DNA from: JBAYIE01 sp965279165
GTDB taxonomy: Bacteria > Bacteroidota > Bacteroidia > UKL13-3
DNA length: 64,000 nt
Assembly: GCA_965279165.1 (NCBI GenBank)
Contig: OZ257140.1
Span: forward strand, 1,302,001 to 1,366,000
Direction of reading: 5' to 3'
Shown: piece after piece, positions 5,712-15,495 of the stretch
How positions within the stretch are numbered: position 1 is the first letter of the stretch
Layout of the letters: each line of letters begins with the position of its first letter
Notes under the pieces: model-generated
Told to the model about the DNA's origin: nothing
The model's database searches: none
Seen by the model: only the letters and a program-made list of their open reading frames with translations
Translations under genes and position numbers: made by a program

Positions 5712-8687
5712 TCAATAGTACTCTTTTATATAATCAAAGGCCCGTGTAAACAATTCCTCATCCTTAATCTGATATTTTGTCCAAAGTATTTTCCGAAGTT
5801 CACGTTTGATTTCACGTTCTCCAACGGTTGAGTTTTGCCATCCATCAAAACGCACAACCCGAACGATTTCATCAATATCGGTAACTATGCGTTCTACTAT
5901 TGCCGGTGTGGTGTCGGTTTTGATTTCGAGAAATAATTCGGTTAATGCTGCTTTCCCAGTTTTTTGTTGTTCTAACGGGTCAATACCTTTTTCGGCTTGG
6001 AGTGTTTCTTTTGCTATCTGACAGAGTTCCTTGATGAATTCTATGGAATTGATTAATCCTCTTTCTGCCTTGTCTCGGATAGCTTCCAATCGTTCGGACA
6101 ATCGTTTGAATATTGGATTAAAACCATGTTTGCTTAACCGGCTAATTAGTAATTTCAAAACCCGTTCGGCTTCTCTTGGGTCCTTTTTGTTCATTAAGTC
6201 ATCAATCACCTGAGCATCCAAAATCATTTCTTCCATATCATGGTTAATACCTGAAACGTGAATATGTTCATGGATAAGTGCCGTTGTTTGAGCCCCCAAG
6301 GCATGCCAAAGTAGTCTTCCGTTGTCATCAGAAGATGGTTTCACGGATGTATATACCTGCGACAACCATTTATAGTCCGCTTGAAATTGATTTAGTATTT
6401 GGTCGGGAGAAAGTGCCTCCCACAGTTTACTAAGACTGCCATAATCCTTTGCAAAATCATCTCTTTTCTCATTCGAATTTATACATTCTTGTGCAAGTTG
6501 TAACCCCTCAAATCCACCAATGGTTCTATCAATATTTGTGAAGTGGTTTAAACATTTTGTGACTACATCAGATAGTTTGTCTCTTAGCTCCTGAAGGTTT
6601 GTGATAACTAATTTAACACTCTCATCATCGAATGCCAGGGCTTTGGCTGTGTCATCAAATACTCCGAAATAATCTACAATTCTGCCGAATGTTTTATTCG
6701 GGAATAACCTGTTTGTCCTACATATTGCTTGCAATAGGGTGTGGTCTTTTAACGATTTATCCAAATACATAGTTTGGAGAATCGGTGCGTCAAATCCGGT
6801 GAGTAATTTGGCAGTAACAATTAGGAATTTGAGAGAACTATCTGCGTCATTATATCGTTCAACTACTTTTTCTTGTTTGTCTTTATCCATGCCCCACTTT
6901 TGTTTGAAATCTAAAGTGTCGTTCGCAGAAGTACTGATGACAACTTCACTGGCCTCGGGATTTATCAGTTTGTCCAACTCTTCCTTATACTGTATACATG
7001 CATACCTGTCAGGAGTAACTATCATCGCTTTTAATCCTTCCGGCTCAACATGAGATTTAAAATGTTGTACGATATCATTTACAATTGTATTCACACGTTC
7101 CGGTGACTTTAGAAATACGGACATGTTAGCTGCTTTCTGACTAAGTTTATTCTTGTCATCTTCACTCAAGTCATTAGCTAATTCTTTGAATGCAACATCA
7201 ATTGCTTCTCTATCGATGTGGTAATTTGGAAGTCTTGGTTCAAAATGTAAAGGTAATGTTGCGTTGTCCCGAATACTTTCTTGGAACGTATACCGACTCA
7301 TGTATCCACCTTCATCTTGTTCGGCACCGAAAGCCCAAAAGGTATTCTTCTCGGCCATATTGATTGGAGTACCTGTAAGACCAAATAAGAATGCGTTCGG
7401 AAGAGCATTTCGCATTTTACGACCCAAATCTCCTTCGTGGGTCCTATGCGCTTCATCCACTAGAAGGATTATGTTCTCACGCTTATTCATATCAGGATAT
7501 GCATCTCGAAATTTATGAACCATCGTTATAATGATTTTCCGAGTATCCTGTTCTAAGAGCTGATGTAATTCTTTGATGTTGTCGGTTGTAATGGTGTTTG
7601 GGATTTCTGCGCCATTAAATGTTGCAGTAATCTGCGTATCAAGGTCTGTTCTATCAACAACCACAATCACTGTTGGGTTATTCAAATCCGCTTGTTTCCT
7701 GAGTTTTTGAGCAGCAAATAACATCAAGTTTGATTTACCCGAACCTTGGAAATGCCATATAAGACCCTTCTTTATCTTACCATCCTTTACACGTTCAACA
7801 ATTCCATTTGCACCTTGGTACTGTTGATAACGGCAAACTATTTTTACTTTCTTTTTTTTGTTAGTTGCGTAAATGGTAAAATATTGAAGAATATCAATTA
7901 CCGTTGATGGCTTAAGTAAATGTGACAATTGTTTGGCAACATCATTTAGACCTATGAAGTGGCTCAATTCGTCTTTATCTTCCTCAATTCTCCACGGTGC
8001 CCAATAGTCCAATGGCGTTCTGACCGCACCAATAAATACATCCTTTCCTTCGGTTGCAAATGAAAATACATTAGGAACAAAGAGTTGCGGAACGGTGTTT
8101 TCGTATATAACATTTATATCATGAGCACCATCAAACCAAGTAACTGCTGGTCTTACAGGTGTCTTAGCTTCACCAATGACCAAAGGAATACCATTGACAA
8201 ACATCACGATGTCGGGGATTTTAGTTTCCCTTGCTCTCACCTTAAATTGGTTAGTAAGTATGTATGTGTTGTTCTTTATGTTATCAAAATCAATCAACTT
8301 TACAGCAACATGTTCATTGTTTTTACCAATGGGTAACGAAATCTCATTTCTCAACCATTTACTAAACTCCTCGTTTGCTCTAACTAACCCAACATTATTC
8401 ACTGTAATTAGAATGGCTCTTAGTTTATGAATTACCTCATCCGCCTTTTCTGGCGAGGATTTTATTATCGGATTCAATCGACATAATGCGTCCTTGAGTT
8501 CACTTTCGAGAAATACTTCATCAATTTCCCGTCGGAGTAATTCAGGTTGAACGTAATGCCACTTGGGTTCATCACCATAAGTGGGCTCTCTTTCTTTCAC
8601 CATATCCTTTTGAACGGCATTCAGATTGATGCCGGTCAATTGGTCGATGATAAAGAACTCTACAGAATTTTGTTCATTAAAGGTCAT
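5712..8687 (-). CDS. hsdR: type I restriction enzyme, R subunit (HsdR)
   Basis: A 991-residue HsdR of usual length. The N-terminal nuclease has the PD-(D/E)xK pattern Asp159 (KIPDIVMF) and Glu173-x-Lys175 (IGEAKTP). The helicase motor follows, with Walker A QGSGKS (314-319), the DEAH box LLVDEAHRTHEG and motif III GLTGTP. The late QAICRTNR stretch is helicase motif VI. It translocates DNA from unmethylated sites and cuts at a distance, with HsdM and HsdS. It is the last gene of the leftward operon, 5 bases after the PtuB-like gene, so it is separated from hsdS by the two Septu-type genes. Confidence 0.95.
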   Translation of the reverse strand: MTFNEQNSVEFFIIDQLTGINLNAVQKDMVKEREPTYGDEPKWHYVQPELLRREIDEVFLESELKDALCRLNPIIKSSPEKADEVIHKLRAILITVNNVGLVRANEEFSKWLRNEISLPIGKNNEHVAVKLIDFDNIKNNTYILTNQFKVRARETKIPDIVMFVNGIPLVIGEAKTPVRPAVTWFDGAHDINVIYENTVPQLFVPNVFSFATEGKDVFIGAVRTPLDYWAPWRIEEDKDELSHFIGLNDVAKQLSHLLKPSTVIDILQYFTIYATNKKKKVKIVCRYQQYQGANGIVERVKDGKIKKGLIWHFQGSGKSNLMLFAAQKLRKQADLNNPTVIVVVDRTDLDTQITATFNGAEIPNTITTDNIKELHQLLEQDTRKIIITMVHKFRDAYPDMNKRENIILLVDEAHRTHEGDLGRKMRNALPNAFLFGLTGTPINMAEKNTFWAFGAEQDEGGYMSRYTFQESIRDNATLPLHFEPRLPNYHIDREAIDVAFKELANDLSEDDKNKLSQKAANMSVFLKSPERVNTIVNDIVQHFKSHVEPEGLKAMIVTPDRYACIQYKEELDKLINPEASEVVISTSANDTLDFKQKWGMDKDKQEKVVERYNDADSSLKFLIVTAKLLTGFDAPILQTMYLDKSLKDHTLLQAICRTNRLFPNKTFGRIVDYFGVFDDTAKALAFDDESVKLVITNLQELRDKLSDVVTKCLNHFTNIDRTIGGFEGLQLAQECINSNEKRDDFAKDYGSLSKLWEALSPDQILNQFQADYKWLSQVYTSVKPSSDDNGRLLWHALGAQTTALIHEHIHVSGINHDMEEMILDAQVIDDLMNKKDPREAERVLKLLISRLSKHGFNPIFKRLSERLEAIRDKAERGLINSIEFIKELCQIAKETLQAEKGIDPLEQQKTGKAALTELFLEIKTDTTPAIVERIVTDIDEIVRVVRFDGWQNSTVGEREIKRELRKILWTKYQIKDEELFTRAFDYIKEYY

Positions 8688-8692
8688 GTTAA

Positions 8693-9622
8693 TTATGGAT
8701 GAAGAAGTGCAGCATTATATGCACGTCTGAAAATTTTTCTATATTTAGTCGGAAGCTGATTTGTTATCAAATTATCAATATTGTTATTAATATATATGCC
8801 CCAAAATGAATAGGCTGAACAAGGTAATTGCTGAGAGATAATCTTTTTACAAATAGGTTCTAAAGAAGCTTGCAGGTCAGCATGTGTAGTAAATCTATTA
8901 ATTCGTCTTAACTCAACAAGAGTCTTGATATCCTGAAGGTAGGTATTCAATACTTTTTGCCTTGAAATTAATAAGGGGTCCCGGTTAAGTTTCAATATTT
9001 CTATGGTTATCTCCCCTCGAATTTGTCCAGGTATATGACTTAATTTACCAGCTTTGTTAAATTGAATATAATACTCGGGTGTATCGAACTCAGGGTTTAA
9101 TAAAATTGGAAATTCAGGCAATAATCTAGCGGAATTAATTAAACAGATATTTCGATTTATTTTATTTGCCCGGGAAACAGGTTGGTCATGAAATACTCTG
9201 TTTGGATTATTTCCAATCGGAAATCTAGTTCCTTTTGCACCAGCGCCATTACAAGCACCACAACTTAAAAGTAAATTAGACCATTCATTACCTAACCAAT
9301 AGTATCCATTATGTATTTGACCTACAATTAAATCAACTTTATTTACTGCATCTAATGGTCTAAAGTGTTCTACTTGTAAGGTTACCATTGCCTCACCTTT
9401 CGACTCACAATAAAAACATTTCGGTTCATCCTTTTTTTTAAGTCTCTTTTTACCTAGAGAGTATGCTCTTAGCAGATTGGTAACACTATCATCTCGGTGC
9501 ACATTACCTGAATATGCTCGACCCGAACGTTCTCTGGCTGCTGTGCGAATTTGTCTAATTGAGGTGTTAGATAACAAACGGTCTGGGGGCTTACTAAAGT
9601 TCTTTAGGCGTATACTTATCAT
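8693..9622 (-). CDS. ptuB: Septu PtuB-like HNH endonuclease
   Basis: A 309-residue HNH nuclease of the PtuB pattern. Cys69-x2-Cys72 (KCFYCE) is followed by His86 in VEHFRP, GYYWLGNEWSNLLLSC, and Cys121-x2-Cys124 with KGTRFPIGN. In Septu and retron-Ec78 type systems PtuB is the DNA- or nucleic-acid-cutting toxin, held by and released from the PtuA ATPase. It begins 1 base after the ATPase gene ends, giving strong pairing evidence. It is somewhat longer than the minimal PtuB, because of a basic N-terminal stretch (residues 1-65). Confidence 0.8.
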   Translation of the reverse strand: MISIRLKNFSKPPDRLLSNTSIRQIRTAARERSGRAYSGNVHRDDSVTNLLRAYSLGKKRLKKKDEPKCFYCESKGEAMVTLQVEHFRPLDAVNKVDLIVGQIHNGYYWLGNEWSNLLLSCGACNGAGAKGTRFPIGNNPNRVFHDQPVSRANKINRNICLINSARLLPEFPILLNPEFDTPEYYIQFNKAGKLSHIPGQIRGEITIEILKLNRDPLLISRQKVLNTYLQDIKTLVELRRINRFTTHADLQASLEPICKKIISQQLPCSAYSFWGIYINNNIDNLITNQLPTKYRKIFRRAYNAALLHP

Positions 9623-9623
9623 A

Positions 9624-11351
9624 CTACTTATATCGTTCTTTTATGGATTTCAATTTTTCATCTAACACCTTATAAAAAACAACATCGTTAAAGTCATCTT
9701 GGGTGTTTATCAATTCAGTTTCAGTGTGATTAGAAGGCAAAATGCTTTCAAATCCAAAAATTGGAGAAGTCAGCAATGCATTCGGCAATAACTCATTCAA
9801 TTGACCATATGTATTTACCCTCTCCACTTTAATTCCATTTCTAGCATCAATGTTGCATTTAAAAATTGGGGTGTTTTCTTGCACTCCTAAAAGTGGAATA
9901 GGGCTATGAGTTGAAGCAATAAATTGAACTCTTGGAAATATTTCAGATAATTTTATCACTAATTCACGTTGCATCTTAGGATGGAAATGCAAGTCTATTT
10001 CATCAATTATTACTATTCCTTCTAGCAAGGACGGGTCATTAACTTCTTGTTGCTGGTAGAACAAGTGTAACATAATATGACTTACCATAGCGATTACACT
10101 CTTATATCCTGAAGCAAGATTTCTGAATAAGGTTCCACCATCCTGAAGCAGTTCTTTATTTGAATCAACCTCAAAATACCTAACAAATTGATTGAAGTGA
10201 ATATCAACTATTGATTCACATATTGAAATTATTGCTTGTGTGATAGATTTCTGTTTTTCTTCATTCTGCTTTAGCTCATGGCTAAAGTTTGATTTCTGTG
10301 AGTAAATGTATCCAATATCTATTAATGGTGTTGTTGTGCTAAAAAGCTGCTGATGTGGTTTGTTAAAGATAGATGGAACGATGTTGGTTTTAGCACCTTG
10401 GCGCAATGACTTGAAAGGGAAACCTTCATATATATTTAACCTAACAGGCCCCAAAGCAACAAAACCTTTTGAGGCAATTTCAATTGTACTTAAATGATGA
10501 TAACTGATTTTATTTATTCTCTGCTTCTGTGACTTCTTTCCATATTTTTGCAGAGTTAATCCAAATGAGTAATCTCCAATAACACTTGTTCTCTGATTAA
10601 GACTTAAGGTTGATTTTGTTAAGGCGGTTGCAATAGCTTTAAGTATAGTTGATTTACCACTTCCATTTTCGCCGGTAAAGAATATCCATTTAGCATCTGC
10701 AGGTATGTCTTTCAATACCAAATCTTTTATCAAACCATAGTTTTCTATTTCTAACTCATAAAGTCCAATTGGTAAGTTTTCAGTTTGCTTCTTTTTGCGT
10801 AGTTTTTGAATACGAGATAAATTTTTTGCAAAATCATCCTCAGAAACAAACCATATTCTATTCTTAGGGTTTTGTTTTGTTTTAAAATGACTTTCATTTT
10901 TCCTAATAAGTTTATCAATCTCAATTTTGTCTCGGTGAATAAAGTTGTCCAGCAATTTTATAAAATCAAGTTGATTATTTAAATTATAGGGAACCGTATA
11001 AATACCTTTATCTATATTATTAAGTGTAAATATTTTGGAAAATTGATTTAGGAAAAGTTGTTCCTTTTCCTTAGAGTCTTTAGAGGTAAATTGAATATAA
11101 CAAGCTTCTGTTTTCGGAATATATATTAACGAAATGTTAGGCACTTTAGTTTGCCAATCCATCCCTGTCCAAAATGAAATTGCGATGTAATCATTATTAC
11201 CATGAAACCAATAACCAGAAGAAAGACGCTTCCCTATGTCCGATTTTCTCAAAATGAAATTGAATCCACTATGCTTCCTTCTGAATGCTAGAAGATGTTT
11301 TAATATTCTTTCGTGCATTCTTTGCACTTTCTCGTCAATGGTATTGGACAT
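9624..11351 (-). CDS. ptuA: Septu PtuA-like AAA/ABC-type ATPase
   Basis: A 575-residue ATPase. Walker A is GENGSGKS (227-234). Late motifs are IVIIDEIDLHFHP (Walker B with catalytic Glu) and FIASTHSPIPL (switch His), as in the OLD/AAA-15/AAA-21 group that includes PtuA. Residues 1-190, before the ATPase core, form an additional N-terminal region with alternating strands (YIAISFWTGMDW, ISLIYIPK) that I do not recognise. PtuA controls the partner HNH nuclease and senses infection. The start overlaps the hsdS stop by one base and the stop is 1 base from ptuB, so it is embedded in the type I R-M operon. Confidence 0.8.
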   Translation of the reverse strand: MSNTIDEKVQRMHERILKHLLAFRRKHSGFNFILRKSDIGKRLSSGYWFHGNNDYIAISFWTGMDWQTKVPNISLIYIPKTEACYIQFTSKDSKEKEQLFLNQFSKIFTLNNIDKGIYTVPYNLNNQLDFIKLLDNFIHRDKIEIDKLIRKNESHFKTKQNPKNRIWFVSEDDFAKNLSRIQKLRKKKQTENLPIGLYELEIENYGLIKDLVLKDIPADAKWIFFTGENGSGKSTILKAIATALTKSTLSLNQRTSVIGDYSFGLTLQKYGKKSQKQRINKISYHHLSTIEIASKGFVALGPVRLNIYEGFPFKSLRQGAKTNIVPSIFNKPHQQLFSTTTPLIDIGYIYSQKSNFSHELKQNEEKQKSITQAIISICESIVDIHFNQFVRYFEVDSNKELLQDGGTLFRNLASGYKSVIAMVSHIMLHLFYQQQEVNDPSLLEGIVIIDEIDLHFHPKMQRELVIKLSEIFPRVQFIASTHSPIPLLGVQENTPIFKCNIDARNGIKVERVNTYGQLNELLPNALLTSPIFGFESILPSNHTETELINTQDDFNDVVFYKVLDEKLKSIKERYK

Positions 11352-12556
11352 TATTCAAATATTTCTTTGAGTAGTTTCTGTTTTAAATTACTAAGTGTTC
11401 CTCTTTGTTCTTTTAATTGTTTAATTGTTTCATCAAACTGTTTGAACAGAGAAATCAGCTCCTTTTGCTTTTCTTTCTTAGGAAGAATAAATTCTTGTAT
11501 TGCCAACGTTTTATTCTTTATTGTAGGTGACAACGACCCCTCCGAAATTTGAACTGCTCTTTCCATAAATGCATCACTTTGCATGAAGAAGGGAAGAAAT
11601 TCCTTCTCAATATTCTTATCGTTGGCTCGTAAAATCATACTATGGGCAGACGCAATGCCGTTAAAATGAGATACAGCCACCTTTCTTAAGTAAGCTCTAC
11701 GTTTTCCAAAAATTATATCCCCTTTATAAATTTTCAATTTAGTACCAATAACATCTTCAGGGGTTCCTGTTCGTTCAATTGTTAGATTGTCTTTATCCAA
11801 ATGTTCTAAACCTACATAAGTAGTAAGCTCTGTTTTCTTTGGTTCAACTCGTTCAGATATATTGATGGCTATTTTATCAAATCTTACTTTTTCAAAATCA
11901 TTGGTCGTTAAGTGATTTCCAAATTCCTTTTTGGCACTGAATAAGTCATTGAGCAGTTTGCTTCTGAGTTGTAATAATTTACTTATCATCTCATATACCT
12001 GCTCCACAGCTTTTTCAATTGATTGAAAAAGGGTAGTTATTTGTTTTTGTTCGGTCAATGTTGGAATAATTACTTCACATGATAGAATGTCTTGCTTTGA
12101 AATATTAATTTGAACACCTTTTTTTGAAATACTCTTATAATATTCTCTTACTTCTGGCTTCGACAAATAAAATATTAAATAATCTAAAGTTAGCTTGTTC
12201 GTTTTTAAATCAATAATTTTCCCAACACGTTGATTAAGAAGCAAATTATATTTACTTTGATTTTTTACAATTGTAGGTATTCCGAGTATTTTTGGGTCGT
12301 TCGCCATATCAGTCATAGCAATTATCAAATCACCTTCTTTAACAATGAATTTGTCATACTTATTTACAAATTCATCTGGTAAAAATCTTTTTTCATATTC
12401 GATATCGAAACCACCATTAATTTTAATATTACTCATTCTCAAATTGAGTGTATTTGAATGTGCTACATAATCACTATTCTTAAATGCAAATCCATTTAAC
12501 AAATCGCATACTTGATTAAGTTTTGTTAGTTCCCACTTCTCCTTTGACCACTTCAT
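11351..12556 (-). CDS. hsdS: type I restriction enzyme, specificity subunit (HsdS)
   Basis: A 401-residue HsdS with the usual two target-recognition domains (about 1-150 and 210-350). Each is followed by a coiled-coil spacer helix (LTEQKQITTLFQSIEKAVEQ and EKQKELISLFKQFDETIKQL). The TRDs bind the two halves of the recognition site and dock HsdM and HsdR. The target cannot be predicted from sequence. There is a single copy with no nearby partial hsdS, so no shuffling cassette is visible despite the nearby serine recombinase. It overlaps hsdM by 4 bases. Confidence 0.92.
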   Translation of the reverse strand: MKWSKEKWELTKLNQVCDLLNGFAFKNSDYVAHSNTLNLRMSNIKINGGFDIEYEKRFLPDEFVNKYDKFIVKEGDLIIAMTDMANDPKILGIPTIVKNQSKYNLLLNQRVGKIIDLKTNKLTLDYLIFYLSKPEVREYYKSISKKGVQINISKQDILSCEVIIPTLTEQKQITTLFQSIEKAVEQVYEMISKLLQLRSKLLNDLFSAKKEFGNHLTTNDFEKVRFDKIAINISERVEPKKTELTTYVGLEHLDKDNLTIERTGTPEDVIGTKLKIYKGDIIFGKRRAYLRKVAVSHFNGIASAHSMILRANDKNIEKEFLPFFMQSDAFMERAVQISEGSLSPTIKNKTLAIQEFILPKKEKQKELISLFKQFDETIKQLKEQRGTLSNLKQKLLKEIFE

Positions 12557-14028
12557 ATTTTTATCCCGATATTCTGTAGTTGTATAAACAGATTTTCTAT
12601 GGAAGAGTTGACTAGTTTTTGACCTTCCTTCACTTCAGAAATTAAATCTTCTGTATTGAATGAAATCTCAGTTAACATTGGTCTTACATACAATTGTAAA
12701 CTCAGATTTCCATTATTTCCAAGCACAACATCGTTGTTTACTACCTTGGCAAAACCACCGACATCTTTAAACTTCCAATATGTATTATTAATTTTTTTGA
12801 TATGTTGTGGTTCGAGCCATGCATTTGTTCTTTCAATCCTGAGTTCTTCTTTCGCATCAATAAAAATAATTTTACCCTTCCTCTCCTTCGGTTTCATCAT
12901 TCGACACACTAGCAAACAACTTTCCATACTGCTGTTGTAAAACAAGTTTTTACCTAAACCAATTACAGCATCCACATAATCCTCCTCAATCATTTTCTTT
13001 CTTATTTCACTTTCACTATCCCTGAATAAAACTCCATGCGGCCATAGAACTACACACCGGCCGGTTTCAGGATTGAGACTTTTCATGATATGTTGTTGAA
13101 AAGCATAATCCGCACATCCTTGTGGGGGTGTTCCCCAAATATTACGTGCGTATGGGTCGTTCATCCATTTTTGTTGAGACCACTTTTTCACAGAGTAGGG
13201 TGGATTTGCCATAACTACATCGAATTTCTTCAATTCATCATTCTCCAATATCTGTGGACTATCCAATGTATCACCTTGTACAATCAAGAACTCATCTACA
13301 TTGTGCATGAACATATTGATACGTGCAATTGCGGATGTAATCAGATTTAATTCCTGACCGTAAAGTTTCAACGTTCTGTATTCTTTTCCTTGTTCTTTCA
13401 AGTGCAATGCAGCACTCAACAAGATGCCGCCACTACCACATGTCGGGTCATAAATCGACTCGTTACTTTTTGGGTCAGTAATCTGCGTCATCAGTTTAAC
13501 GACGGTTCTATTGGTATAGAACTCAGCTGCTGTATGACCACTGTCGTCAGCAAATTTCTTAATCAAGTATTCGTACCCTTCACCCATTAAATCATGAGGG
13601 ACGTTCGAAACGCTTAAGTTCATTTTGTTGAAGTGCTCAATCAAATCAAGCATCTTCTCATCACTCATCCTACGTTTGTTTGTCCACTGTGCATCTCCGA
13701 ATACATCATGTAACATTTCGAAATTCGCTTTCTCAATTCCGTTCAAAGCCTTTTGTAGATATGCCCCAACATCAACAGTCTTCTTTCTCACGTCATCCCA
13801 ATGACATCCCTTCGGTATTTGAAAACGGTGGTTCTCGGCAAAAGTTGCGTAATCCAAATCACCACCACTTTCTTCCAATGCTAGTTTATATTCCTCATCC
13901 CACAGGTCACTTACCCGCTTAAAAAACAGTAGTGGAAAAATGTATTGTTTGAAATCGGCAGCATCAATCATTCCACGCAGAATGTTTGCTGCACCCCATA
14001 AGTAATCTTCAAGTTCCTTTTGTGTCAT
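12553..14028 (-). CDS. hsdM: type I DNA methyltransferase subunit (HsdM)
   Basis: A 491-residue N6-adenine methyltransferase. The N-terminal helical domain (ILRGMIDAADFKQYIFPLLF) is followed by the AdoMet motif I YDPTCGSGGILL and the catalytic motif IV MANPPYSV (NPPY). It methylates host sites with HsdS and forms the restriction complex with HsdR. It is first of the restriction genes, 2 bases after a small HTH gene and overlapping hsdS by 4 bases. Confidence 0.95.
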   Translation of the reverse strand: MTQKELEDYLWGAANILRGMIDAADFKQYIFPLLFFKRVSDLWDEEYKLALEESGGDLDYATFAENHRFQIPKGCHWDDVRKKTVDVGAYLQKALNGIEKANFEMLHDVFGDAQWTNKRRMSDEKMLDLIEHFNKMNLSVSNVPHDLMGEGYEYLIKKFADDSGHTAAEFYTNRTVVKLMTQITDPKSNESIYDPTCGSGGILLSAALHLKEQGKEYRTLKLYGQELNLITSAIARINMFMHNVDEFLIVQGDTLDSPQILENDELKKFDVVMANPPYSVKKWSQQKWMNDPYARNIWGTPPQGCADYAFQQHIMKSLNPETGRCVVLWPHGVLFRDSESEIRKKMIEEDYVDAVIGLGKNLFYNSSMESCLLVCRMMKPKERKGKIIFIDAKEELRIERTNAWLEPQHIKKINNTYWKFKDVGGFAKVVNNDVVLGNNGNLSLQLYVRPMLTEISFNTEDLISEVKEGQKLVNSSIENLFIQLQNIGIKI

Positions 14029-14030
14029 TC

Positions 14031-14225
14031 CTATTCAGCTATTAAATCTTTAACTTTTACCTTCAATGCCTTGGCAATTACACCAAGGGTTTCGAGACTT
14101 GGCATAGTTTGGTTCCTGCACCAATACGACATGGTTACAGGTGATACACCAACAATACGAGCCAAATCCTTTTGGAGAACCTTTTTCTCTCGCACTACTT
14201 CACCAATCCTAAGTACAATTGCCAT
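14031..14225 (-). CDS. small XRE-family HTH regulator of the Hsd/Septu operon
   Basis: A 64-residue protein starting at MAIVLRIGEVV. Longer upstream starts exist but add 37 residues unlike any HTH protein, while this start is preceded by a purine-rich TTGAAAGAA. Nearly the whole protein is a helix-turn-helix (LQKDLARIVGVSPVTMSYW, then MPSLETLGVIAKAL). It ends 2 bases before hsdM, so it probably sets expression of the restriction operon, much like a controller protein. Confidence 0.8.
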   Translation of the reverse strand: MAIVLRIGEVVREKKVLQKDLARIVGVSPVTMSYWCRNQTMPSLETLGVIAKALKVKVKDLIAE

Positions 14226-14337
14226 TTCTTTCAATTTGTAATACTTGGTAAAGTTAAGGTAATATTTGAATTTTAAAAGCACGACTAACCATGTATGATG
14301 AAGGAGAAAATGCTTGGCAACTAAGGGTAATCCCAAA

Positions 14338-14955
14338 CTATGCTTGGGATAGTGTATTTTTTAATTTGTAAACACTATTAGGTGAACACTCAAGTATACG
14401 GACGATACTTCTCACACTATTTCCTTGTTTGAGCATCTCCATCATTTTCTTTGTTTTGGTTTTAGATAAATACTTTTCTGTTGTTTCGAGTGAGTTCGTT
14501 TGACGACCCTTATACTTGTTTTGTCTTTTAGCCAGCTCAATCCCATTCAGAATTTTTTCCCGGTTTTGATGGTAAAAGAATTCACTCAAACTTGAAAGGA
14601 CATTAATGAGCAATCCTGTTGTTGGTGTTTGTTTGCCGTTTTCATCCAATGTTGTAATGCCTTCTGAAATAAATGTAATCGGAATTTTATATGAATGGAT
14701 TGTGTTTATAGTATTGATGATATCCGCGACCGAACGACCCATTCTTTCAAGTCTGAGCGTTCGCAATTCACTTATTTTACCAGCCTCAATATCTGCAATC
14801 AATTTCTTTCCGGCAGGACGTAGCATGAAATCAATCCTACCTGAGACACCTTCGTCTTTATATACTTTCCAACCGTCTTCAATTTTGTCGACTTGGGTAT
14901 TAATATTTTGCAGGTAATGGCTAGTTCTCATATAGTATCCAATTTTCTTTTTCAT
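14338..14955 (-). CDS. serine recombinase (resolvase/invertase family)
   Basis: A 205-residue small serine recombinase. The N-terminal catalytic domain has the nucleophile Ser12 in YYMRTS, EDEGVSGR-like YKDEGVSGR, and RLERMGRSVAD with conserved arginines. A long E-helix follows, and a C-terminal helix-turn-helix (LKQGNSVRSIVRILECS, NSVYKLKNTL) binds DNA. Such enzymes resolve or invert DNA between short sites. An inverted repeat just upstream of its start could be its binding site. Whether it acts on the island or on a distant site cannot be seen. Confidence 0.85.
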   Translation of the reverse strand: MKKKIGYYMRTSHYLQNINTQVDKIEDGWKVYKDEGVSGRIDFMLRPAGKKLIADIEAGKISELRTLRLERMGRSVADIINTINTIHSYKIPITFISEGITTLDENGKQTPTTGLLINVLSSLSEFFYHQNREKILNGIELAKRQNKYKGRQTNSLETTEKYLSKTKTKKMMEMLKQGNSVRSIVRILECSPNSVYKLKNTLSQA

Positions 14956-14958
14956 ATC

Positions 14959-14988
14959 GTTATCATTTAAAGGTGACCATTTGATAAC
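14959..14988. promoter_or_regulatory. inverted repeat upstream of the serine recombinase
   Basis: GTTATCA at 14959-14965 and TGATAAC at 14982-14988, around an inner near-palindrome GGTGACC. It begins 3 bases upstream of the recombinase start codon. Its size and place suit a recombinase crossover or autoregulatory site; this is inferred. Confidence 0.4.
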
Positions 14989-15357
14989 GTCAAATCTCCA
15001 GTTAAACCTGGTCTTTCCGGAATTAAATCGTAACTATTTTAAGCTATACTTCAAAATGAATGTTGCCAATCAAATACCAACATCCTAATTCTTCAGGTCC
15101 ACAGTTATTGACAGGTGGTTCTGTATGCCAACCAAAATATTAGCGCACTGAAGCTTCAGTCGACCCGGCGTTCTCGATTGGGAAACCGATAGATGCCCGC
15201 CTGCCCCCCTACCCGTAATTTTTCTTAATAGCAGGGCTGGGGGTGTTTTCATATAGAGGGGGATAAATCTATCCTTGAAGTTTTTGGGTAAAAAGTTGGT
15301 AAATGAAAATTGTTGTCCGTTTACGAAAAAAAAATTCCTGGCAAAAATTCAGAAATT
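14989..15357. other. gene-poor mobility-region spacer
   Basis: About 370 bases with no convincing gene. It holds a C-rich stretch (GCCCGCCTGCCCCCCTACCC near 15197) unlike the AT-rich surroundings and short inverted repeats such as TTCTCGATTGGGAAACCGA. It could contain a transfer origin or other cis site for the element, but I cannot identify a nick site. Confidence 0.3.
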
Positions 15358-15495
15358 TCACTTTTTACCTTTCTTATCAGTCGGCTTAACACCTACTTTA
15401 AATTCGCTTATCATCCCTTGTATGATATTACGCACCTGTTGTTCAGTTACAAGTATTACTAACCTTTTCGGCAATAACATTTTTCTTTTTCTCAT
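15358..15495 (-). CDS. small basic protein, unknown (possible mobilisation accessory)
   Basis: A 45-residue frame, too short for many gene finders: MRKRKMLLPKRL at the start, VTEQQVRNIIQGMISEF in the middle and a lysine-rich tail. The arrangement (basic N-terminus, a 'VTEQQ' helix start) recalls small ribbon-helix-helix mobilisation or DNA-binding proteins of Bacteroidota elements, but it is too short for a firm call. A longer frame on the other strand (15275-15544) has poor codon usage and no recognisable product, so I prefer this one. Confidence 0.4.
   Translation of the reverse strand: MRKRKMLLPKRLVILVTEQQVRNIIQGMISEFKVGVKPTDKKGKK

Noticed and set aside
11351..14955. Phase-variable hsdS shuffling by the nearby serine recombinase
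   Set aside because: Only one full hsdS is present, without partial copies or inverted repeats around its recognition domains.
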